From Parcubacteria group bacterium (GTDB lineage: Bacteria > Patescibacteriota > Minisyncoccia > Phycocordibacterales > Zambryskibacteraceae), in contig JAQBRN010000027.1 in NCBI GenBank assembly GCA_028286465.1, positions 1-42,720 on the forward strand: a DNA stretch of 42,720 nt. Direction: 5' to 3'. The translations under genes were made by a program, and so were the position numbers. Positions 8,011 to 13,536 of the stretch are shown one piece after another (positions within the stretch are counted from its first letter, which is position 1; each line of letters begins with the position of its first letter). Below the pieces are notes generated by a model. It did not search any database, was not told the DNA's origin, and saw nothing but the letters and a program-made list of their open reading frames with translations.

Positions 8011-8064
8011 ATAAAAACCCGTCACCGAACTGTGCGGAAGATATCCGTAGTTCGGGGCGGGTTT
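8011..8064 (-). terminator. long three-step terminator hairpin
   Basis: Nested stems AAACCCG/CGGGTTT, CCGAACT/AGTTCGG and GCGGA/TCCGT, followed on the minus strand by TTTTTATTTTATC. The TAA stop of the 62-aa gene (8063-8065) forms part of the outer arm. Confidence 0.75.
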
Positions 8065-8251
8065 AGCTCTTTGCTGATACGGGCGACTTCTGATTGGCAA
8101 CGATCTGGATTGCCTGCTCGGGAGTAAAGCCCGCCTCGATGAGAGCGTCATAGGACTTCTTCGAGAACTGGGCACCCAGTTTGAAGATCTGATCTTTCTT
8201 GAGCATGGTTTCAAGCAACTCGGTCAGCTGCTCCACTATTTCGTCGAACAT
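8063..8251 (-). CDS. small uncharacterised 62-aa protein
   Basis: MFDEIVEQLTELLETMLKKD... is mostly helical, with EAGFTPEQAIQIVA reading like a small helical hairpin or UBA-like motif. No SD is evident, but there is a TTGACA-18-TATTAC promoter about 40 bp upstream and a strong terminator overlapping the stop. In the chromosome before element insertion it would have been the gene just after ssrA. Function unknown. Confidence 0.65.
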   Translation of the reverse strand: MFDEIVEQLTELLETMLKKDQIFKLGAQFSKKSYDALIEAGFTPEQAIQIVANQKSPVSAKS

Positions 8252-8290
8252 TGATGGCTCGCTTGCGAGGGGAAAGGAACGACTCTCAGA

Positions 8291-8320
8291 GTAATAGCAT
8301 TAAGGCATTAATAATGTCAA
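8291..8320 (-). promoter_or_regulatory. promoter of the 62-aa gene
   Basis: On the minus strand TTGACA (8320-8315), 18 nt, TATTAC (8296-8291). Confidence 0.55.
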
Positions 8321-8369
8321 ATATTACTGGAGTGAATGGTTTGGTCACGAATAATTTTCCACTCGCACG

Positions 8370-8390
8370 CAAAAAGCGCCCGAAGGCGCT
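8370..8390 (-). terminator. orphaned tmRNA terminator
   Basis: AGCGCC-TTCG-GGCGCT followed by TTTTG on the minus strand. No minus-strand gene now ends here. If the 8405-15045 element is removed, the tmRNA 3' end (CACCTCCAC) lies about 15 nt upstream of this hairpin, so it is best read as the original ssrA terminator separated by the insertion. It is enclosed by a 10-bp inverted repeat (CCACTCGCAC, 8359-8368; GTGCGAGTGG, 8399-8408) whose right arm overlaps the att core. Confidence 0.7.
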
Positions 8391-8404
8391 CTCTGTTTGT
8401 GCGA

Positions 8405-8409
8405 GTGGA
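8405..8409 (+). other. attL core
   Basis: GTGGA at the left junction: chromosomal ...TGTGCGA on its left, element ...CATGGCGGGGG on its right. The likely crossover dinucleotide is GG at 8407-8408, the centre of the attP dyad. Confidence 0.72.
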
Positions 8410-8509
8410 CATGGCGGGGGAAACGTTGAACTGGCTAAAAGACTATCTTTCTGGCTTCTGGCGTTTTTATCAGCATAGCGAGAATCTTCAAAAAGCCCTT
8501 AATATATAA
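8405..8509 (+). other. displaced native 3' coding end of the serine recombinase
   Basis: This is the reading frame that joins the recombinase at GTG 15041 when the element is circular. It gives 34 codons, VDMAGETLNWLKDYLSGFWR..., ending in TAA (8507-8509), about 60 bp before a plus-strand terminator. In the integrated state it has no start signal and is cut from its gene. The restored protein would be 516 + 34 = 550 aa. The openness of the frame and the terminator after it are seen directly; that it is the native C-terminus is an inference. Confidence 0.7.
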
Positions 8510-8569
8510 GGATAAGGGGTGTTATAGGGGAGCACTGAGCCCGTATTTAACCCTTCCTACGTAGATAAT

Positions 8570-8600
8570 GGCATGAGCTTGCTCATGCCCCTTTTCTTTT
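8570..8600 (+). terminator. terminator downstream of the displaced recombinase tail
   Basis: GGCATGAG-CTTG-CTCATGCC, then CCTTTTCTTTT on the plus strand. In the circular element it would end the recombinase transcript; in the integrated state no plus-strand gene precedes it. Confidence 0.75.
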
Positions 8601-8769
8601 GCTTCTTTTCTTTTAAAACATAAGCTATACATACCCTTACCATCTTTGGTGTTTCTGACCTTAGTATCCGGATAAGCCTAAGTAGCGATATCGCGGTTAT
8701 GGTGCAAACTTTCGCAAATGTAAACCTCTTGCCAACCAGTCCTTGTGAAGGGCTAATTTGAAGTAGATA
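8600..8769 (+). promoter_or_regulatory. leader region with two adjacent palindromes
   Basis: The non-coding stretch before the 819-aa gene contains TATCCGGATA (8665-8674) and GCGATATCGC (8685-8694), 20 bp apart centre to centre, a layout suited to dimeric DNA-binding proteins. TATACA at about 8627 may be a -10. GTAGATAATGG occurs at the terminator (8561) and again at the start of the 819-aa gene (8763). Assignment as operators is inference. Confidence 0.35.
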
Positions 8770-11229
8770 ATGGGCATAATGTTAAATCGTATTAAGGGCT
8801 GGAATATTCCCAATAGAGTCAGAGCTTTACATCAGAGGCTGAAGGCATGGCTCGTTAAAACTTATAAACAGATAAGGTATCGATATAAACTCAGCTTCTG
8901 GGCGTGCAAAAAATTCCTAAGGCTCGGTCTGGTGATTCTTGGCAGATATATGGGGCTCGTCAGAAGAGTTCTGGTAGTGCTTGTAGCGTTGGGAGTCGGG
9001 GTGTTGGTAAATTATTTCGGAGGAGAGCATTTCACGGCTGATATTCTTAGTAATTTCTTGATTTCTGCCGGAGCGATGATTGGTGGAGTGATTGCGATAG
9101 TGTTCACTATGTCCATCTTTTTGCTTCAAAGTGCAGCTGATTTGTACTCCTCGCAATTCTTCGAGGTTTATGTGCATGATTGGAAGGAAAAGATAGTATA
9201 TTTTTTGGTCATTGTAATCACACTAGTCTTCTTTGGAGGGGGTTTATATATTGGCAGCTTAGGTGATATATCTTCTGGTATCAGCTCAAAATTTGTGCTC
9301 CTCTCCTTGCTTCTTATAGGTAGCACATTCGCGCTCATTGATTGGCAGTATAAGACTGTCCGCCAGAAAACAAATCCTGCCGAGGCCATTGCTTTCTTAG
9401 AAAGAGAGGCTACCCAGTTCCTTAAGAAACTACACTTGGATGCGCAGGCTATGGCGGGAATTATCAATGCCAGAGATGAATCGATGACACTCGAGGCCGC
9501 CTTAGCCACAACATATAACTATTTACTTCAGCCTTTTATAAAAAACTTAGATAAGCAGTTAGAAAACCTAGTAGCCATATCATTAAAGCTAGCTGATAGG
9601 CAGGAGGTGGACACGGCAAGAAGGGGATTCACTGCGGTACACAACATTTTGATAAATTTCCTTGATGTTAGAAAAACTTCATCATTGGCCATTCCTTCAG
9701 CAACGGTTTTTCTTGCCATTGAGAGCGATAGCCAAAGTTTCCTTGCCAAGAGCTTTGAACGCTTGAACAAGGCGGGAGAAAAGTTCATCCAAGAAAAGAA
9801 AGACGAAAGTGCGACATATATTCTTGATATATATAATTCTTTGGCGACAAAAGCCAAGGATATATCTTTTATCGGGCACACAAATGAGAACCCAATACTC
9901 GACCATATTATCGGCTATCTAAATTTCCTAGTAGAGATAGGTGAGCGTGCTGGAAATGTTGAGGTTGTGTATAGAGGAGCTTCTGTTTTAGGAAAGATAG
10001 CTATTATTGCTGTGAATAGTGGCTTACAGAGTACTTTATTTGGTTTACAGGAAAAGATACTGAAAATTGCCAACTTCGGTATCTTACAAAAACAGCTAGT
10101 GATTACGGATGAATGCGTTACATCTTTTCTTAACATTACAACAGCCACTTTTGGCAATGAAAGGATTATCAGGAAGCACGCCTTCGATGATTCCATAAAG
10201 AATATAGGTAAGATTTCAGCATCAATATCTCAACTGATAAGCACTCATTATTTGCCGGATGATTTCAGTAGACGGATTAGTATGAGTAAGGGCTATGACG
10301 AGTTTCCTAATCGATTAGCTGCTATTTTCAATCATTACCCGAAGGTTCAAGGTGAAAGAGAAAAAGCCCGTTATCGTAAAGACATCGTCAGCTTATTTGA
10401 GGAGATAGGAATGTCGCTGAGAAAACTTTCTGAGGACATTAAAACTTGTGACAGTACGCTTAATGATAGTGTGGGTAGGCTTATCTTTTACATTAATAAT
10501 CTCATAATTGAGCTACTGAGCGTTGATGATTTTAAGGGAGAGAAAGCTGAATTGCTGAGGCGACTTCACTGGAATATACATTTACCGTCATGGTTTGCTC
10601 ATAACGCAGAAAGTTTTGATGGAGGTTCCAATGCTTTTAATACTCTAACTGACTCAGTTGCTAAAACGGGAATCTTGGCGGCGGTGGAGCTTAAAGATAA
10701 AAAATTGGTCGAAGATTCCATTAGTTCAATTTGGTCTATAACAAAGCATGCCCTCGAGAAAACGAAAGATGGATATGGATATGATGAGCCAAGAGTGCTT
10801 GAGAAAGCGTGCTATCTAGGAATCATTGCTTTAAAAAATGGCTGGAATGATGTGGTTGAAATGCTTGGCATGCTCATATATGAATTTGAATATAAATTCT
10901 TCGAGAAATATTTAACAAACTTGCCTACAGGTATTGACCCACATAATCATCGGGTGATTGGGCTTCCGCAAGACAATCAGCTTTTTGTTGAATTATTGAG
11001 ATGGAGAAATGATTTCGAGACGGAGCGTTTTAATAGAACATTAGGAATAAGAGATGATGCGGAGGCGATGATGTATTCCGTAGTCGATGAAATAGACATT
11101 GATAGATTTATGTATGAAATCTGGGGTTCGTTTCCTGCTGATAGTAAAATCGAAGAAGAGATAGAACTTAAGCGTAAGACAAGTGCCGTTAAAAGATTTG
11201 TAGCAGTTCTGACCAAACGACCTAAATAA
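8770..11229 (+). CDS. large membrane protein, DUF2254-like N-terminus (element cargo)
   Basis: 819 aa. A basic N-terminus is followed by about four membrane helices (about 65-85, 95-125, 143-168, 178-195). The region GAMIGGVIAIVFTMSIFLLQ followed by YSSQFFEVYVHDW resembles the DUF2254 membrane family. The remaining ~620 residues look cytosolic and almost wholly helical, without a nuclease, ATPase or protease motif that I can recognise. Codon use is AT-rich, unlike the core genes. Start 8770 or 8779 (MLNRIKG); no good SD. It is the main cargo of the element, so a role in host or element fitness, such as exclusion or defence, is a guess from context only. Confidence 0.8.
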   Translation: MGIMLNRIKGWNIPNRVRALHQRLKAWLVKTYKQIRYRYKLSFWACKKFLRLGLVILGRYMGLVRRVLVVLVALGVGVLVNYFGGEHFTADILSNFLISAGAMIGGVIAIVFTMSIFLLQSAADLYSSQFFEVYVHDWKEKIVYFLVIVITLVFFGGGLYIGSLGDISSGISSKFVLLSLLLIGSTFALIDWQYKTVRQKTNPAEAIAFLEREATQFLKKLHLDAQAMAGIINARDESMTLEAALATTYNYLLQPFIKNLDKQLENLVAISLKLADRQEVDTARRGFTAVHNILINFLDVRKTSSLAIPSATVFLAIESDSQSFLAKSFERLNKAGEKFIQEKKDESATYILDIYNSLATKAKDISFIGHTNENPILDHIIGYLNFLVEIGERAGNVEVVYRGASVLGKIAIIAVNSGLQSTLFGLQEKILKIANFGILQKQLVITDECVTSFLNITTATFGNERIIRKHAFDDSIKNIGKISASISQLISTHYLPDDFSRRISMSKGYDEFPNRLAAIFNHYPKVQGEREKARYRKDIVSLFEEIGMSLRKLSEDIKTCDSTLNDSVGRLIFYINNLIIELLSVDDFKGEKAELLRRLHWNIHLPSWFAHNAESFDGGSNAFNTLTDSVAKTGILAAVELKDKKLVEDSISSIWSITKHALEKTKDGYGYDEPRVLEKACYLGIIALKNGWNDVVEMLGMLIYEFEYKFFEKYLTNLPTGIDPHNHRVIGLPQDNQLFVELLRWRNDFETERFNRTLGIRDDAEAMMYSVVDEIDIDRFMYEIWGSFPADSKIEEEIELKRKTSAVKRFVAVLTKRPK

Positions 11230-11241
11230 TAATTCATTTTT

Positions 11242-11580
11242 ATGAACCCATTTAAGACAACATCAAGGATAGTAAAACTTAGCATACTAGGCGTAATTAT
11301 GGTTATTGGAGTTATCGTTGCGCTAGGAATCAATAGTGGTGATTCATACAAGGGAGGATACGCTCCAGACGGAACATACTGTGACTACGGATATAGTCCT
11401 GATTTAAAGGCCTGTTGCGGAGATGATGATTATTCCTGTGAGGAGAGGGATTTGAAATTGGCTGGTTCGTGTTTGGACAAAGGAGCGACTGCACAATGTA
11501 ATGATGGCACTTGTAGCTACGCCAATAATCATGAGGGAGCTTGTTCTAGACATAGGGGCGTGGATTCTTTCTATAGATAG
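11242..11580 (+). CDS. membrane-anchored Cys-rich protein with DUF3761-like C-terminus
   Basis: 112 aa. An N-terminal signal anchor (about 12-30) is followed by an extracytoplasmic part with nine cysteines. The C-terminus, QCNDGTCSYANNHEGACSRH, fits the DUF3761 pattern of small secreted proteins. It begins 12 bp after the 819-aa gene, so probably shares its transcript. The paired cysteines suggest disulfides. No catalytic residues can be named. Confidence 0.78.
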   Translation: MNPFKTTSRIVKLSILGVIMVIGVIVALGINSGDSYKGGYAPDGTYCDYGYSPDLKACCGDDDYSCEERDLKLAGSCLDKGATAQCNDGTCSYANNHEGACSRHRGVDSFYR

Positions 11581-11633
11581 TTTCTCATTGCGAAAGTTTC
11601 GCCCCCTAGAGCTATATATCTAGAAGATACTCT

Positions 11634-11691
11634 CAATAGACTTCAATAGATGACAATAGATTCCCAATAGAATCCCTATAAGCTTCTATTG
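11634..11691 (+). repeat. iteron-like CAATAGA array, helically phased
   Basis: CAATAGA at 11634, 11644, 11654 and 11665 (spacing 10, 10, 11 bp, one helical turn) plus an inverted copy, TCTATTG, at 11685-11691. It lies in the gap between two convergent genes of the element. The phasing puts all four sites on one face of the helix, as in plasmid iterons or multi-site operators. Confidence 0.7.
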
Positions 11692-11739
11692 AAAGTGTGA
11701 AGCAACAGAATGGTAAATACACGCTCAACAGAGAGCTTT

Positions 11740-11785
11740 AGGGAGAGGGCGGGCGTACAGAAGTACCCGAGCATACCCCCTCCCT
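11740..11785. terminator. inverted repeat between convergent genes
   Basis: AGGGAG...CTCCCT with an inner GGGCGTAC/GTACCC stem, immediately after the minus-strand membrane gene. It lacks a clear U-tract on either strand, so terminator function is tentative. Confidence 0.4.
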
Positions 11786-11790
11786 TTATA

Positions 11791-12129
11791 TTAATCTTTA
11801 AGTTTCGTGGGAGCTGTTGATTTCGAGGCTGTTTTGAAGTTCGCAGGCCGAACTATGGTGAGGAGTACAAAGGCTCCTACAACCCCTCCTAACGCGCCCA
11901 GAAGCCCATCCTGTGTGTATCCATAGGCGCCTGCGCCAACTATTAATGCAAGCAGAAGTGTGTAGCCGAGCGCTTCGCCAAAGGAAAGACCCGCACTTCT
12001 TCCACCATCAATAAAAGCTCCTATTAATACAAGGACAACTGAACCCGTTAACCCGATTACCGCTCCATAAGAACCGCTTATGAAGAACCCAACACCTGTT
12101 GCTATAAAGATTGCCCAGAGATATTTCAT
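11791..12129 (-). CDS. small 4-TM membrane protein of the element
   Basis: 112 aa with about four hydrophobic, Gly/Ala-rich helices (about 3-20, 24-43, 56-71, 78-93) and a short polar C-terminus (NFKTASKSTAPTK). Family not recognised. It could be a holin-like or channel-like protein, but nothing specific shows this. It starts 22 bp downstream of a structured RNA that ends in a stem and U-run, so its expression may be controlled by read-through of that RNA. Confidence 0.7.
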   Translation of the reverse strand: MKYLWAIFIATGVGFFISGSYGAVIGLTGSVVLVLIGAFIDGGRSAGLSFGEALGYTLLLALIVGAGAYGYTQDGLLGALGGVVGAFVLLTIVRPANFKTASKSTAPTKLKD

Positions 12130-12145
12130 GTGAATTTTTTTAACG

Positions 12146-12277
12146 CAAAAAGCCCGCCACTAGGTGACCCGAAGGCCTACACCGGTTTCCCGATGCAACG
12201 TCGTAAACGACCCTAATGACGGGGTTTCTGTTTACGACGCTTTGTTGCCATGCCAGTCCTTGCGGGCTGGTTTAGGC
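12146..12277 (-). ncRNA. candidate structured RNA with GNRA and UUCG hairpins
   Basis: On the minus strand a 7-bp closing helix (AGCCCGC 12268-12262 with GCGGGCT 12157-12151) encloses three hairpins. The first is a long stem, GCAAC + GTCGTAAAC with GTTTACGAC + GTTGC (5-nt bulge), with an inner ACCC/GGGT. The second is CGG-GAAA-CCG. The third is GGCC-TTCG-GGTC. TTTTTGCG follows the closing helix. A TGG-TAAATT extended -10 lies just upstream (12289-12284). It could be a free RNA or the 5' leader of the membrane gene at 12129. I do not recognise a known riboswitch or RNA family. Confidence 0.65.
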
Positions 12278-12353
12278 TCTTTCAATTTACCACATATCTA
12301 CAGCACCAAGAAGAGGGGGTTGTAGGAACATTACACTCGTGTATACTTTATAT

Positions 12354-13259
12354 ATGGTCGCTAAGAAGCAGAAACTAATGAAGGCAAAGAGCGATGAGTT
12401 TTATTACACATCGCCTGTCGAGTCTGTCCCTCCTAAAAGGTCTCCTATTAAATTCCAGCTCGCACGCTTAGAGATGGACAGCGATTTCTTCAAGAAGTAT
12501 TTCTCTCCAGAACATGAGGGCTTCAAGAGCATGAGGTTACTACTTAACAGGCGCGAATATACAGCAGGGGAAACGGGCATCAGCTCTCGGATTCTGAGTC
12601 ACTGGGCAGACAAGAGGATTCTTCCTGAGGGCTCGATGTTTTCCGGAGATAAGGTGGATTGGAAGAAGTTTTCTACTATCGAGATGGTGTGGTTAAGAGC
12701 AGTAGAGAAGATGAGGGAGTTCGGACTATCGCTCGAGAAGATAGCGAAAGTGCGGACATGGGTTATGCAGTGGCACAAAGAGAGCGAGAGCTATCCTTGG
12801 TTCGAGTACTTTGTTATCAAGTCGCAATACACGGCTGAGGATTTCAGTATTGTCATTCTGGCTGATGGTACAGCTGAGGTGGCTAGCTCATACGACCTTG
12901 AAGTAGATAAGTTTATGGAGGAGATGAGCAGGCATGTCCTTCTGATTTCACTGAAGAGCATCATGAAGGAAATAAGGTTTGGAAGCTCAGTGCCCCCTCA
13001 GGCTCTTCGGAGTCTTTCGCAGGGAGAAATTAATCTTGTGAAAGAAGCTCGAACGAGAGTGAACAAAGAAGTAAAGGCCACCGTGAGAGATGGTGAGATT
13101 CGAGAGATAGAAACAGTTCAGAACTACCCTGAGAGCCCTGATGTAAGCGAGATTACAAAGGAACTTCAGGAGTCAGGTGCATACGCAGAGGTCATTCAAT
13201 ACTTAGGAGACGGCGGAGTCCGTGGGGCGAGGGTAAGGCAAAGGAGGAGACAAAGATAG
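12354..13259 (+). CDS. MerR-like winged-helix DNA-binding protein
   Basis: 301 aa. Residues about 60-130 look like a MerR-type HTH: EYTAGETGISSRILSHWADK, then the wing and WKKFSTIEMVWLRAVEKMREFGLSLEKI. The C-terminal half has no recognisable effector domain and ends in a basic tail (RGARVRQRRRQR). TATACT (12342-12347) ends 6 nt before ATG 12354, and no SD is present, so it is probably leaderless; the GTG at 12339 in the ORF track would lie upstream of the transcript. It may regulate the element or, given the iteron-like repeats, act as a replication initiator. That second idea is speculative. Confidence 0.75.
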   Translation: MVAKKQKLMKAKSDEFYYTSPVESVPPKRSPIKFQLARLEMDSDFFKKYFSPEHEGFKSMRLLLNRREYTAGETGISSRILSHWADKRILPEGSMFSGDKVDWKKFSTIEMVWLRAVEKMREFGLSLEKIAKVRTWVMQWHKESESYPWFEYFVIKSQYTAEDFSIVILADGTAEVASSYDLEVDKFMEEMSRHVLLISLKSIMKEIRFGSSVPPQALRSLSQGEINLVKEARTRVNKEVKATVRDGEIREIETVQNYPESPDVSEITKELQESGAYAEVIQYLGDGGVRGARVRQRRRQR

Positions 13260-13356
13260 TTGTTTTGGCCATCAGCAACACCAGCTGGCGCCTTTACAAA
13301 AATCGATTAAGTCATCATGCATATGCACAGGCACTCAATCACAAGCGAAATAATGA

Positions 13357-13536
13357 ATGGTTCCTATAATCTCGGTCAAAGAATACCGCAAGGTTCTCAA
13401 CGACACCGAAACTCCAGAGGAGAAGGTTCTGGAGCGTCTCTTGTTTCTCGAATCTTTGTGTCGCAACGTAACAAGAACTGAACTACAAAATTATGCTAAA
13501 GAGAAATCTAAAGGAAATAAGCATCACCTCGTATGA
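13357..13536 (+). CDS. 59-aa ORF overlapping the recombinase start
   Basis: Too short for the ORF track. It reads MVPIISVKEYRKVLNDTETP... and is mainly helical and charged. It overlaps the recombinase by 44 nt in another frame. I have an impression of similar SVKEYRKVL-type small proteins beside CPR serine recombinases, but cannot verify it here. Codon choice looks normal for the element. It might couple translation of, or partner with, the recombinase, perhaps as a directionality factor. Start uncertain; ATG 13353 opens a different frame. Confidence 0.55.
   Translation: MVPIISVKEYRKVLNDTETPEEKVLERLLFLESLCRNVTRTELQNYAKEKSKGNKHHLV

Noticed and set aside
8409-8440. A second tmRNA 3' end copy (full att duplication) at the left end
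   Set aside because: The stretch TTGAACT and a GGGG run look similar to the T-arm, but the stem does not pair; only GTGGA is truly shared, which fits a serine rather than a tyrosine integrase.
8251-8478. 75-aa plus-strand ORF at the left end of the element
   Set aside because: It crosses the orphan terminator and the att core in a frame different from the displaced recombinase tail, and has no family features.
11634-11691. Possible CRISPR array
   Set aside because: Units are 7 bp with 10-11 bp periodicity; no 20-40 bp repeats, spacers or cas genes are present.
12195-12248. Long inverted repeat as a transposon end
   Set aside because: Only one copy in the window, no transposase, and it fits within a larger ordered RNA fold.
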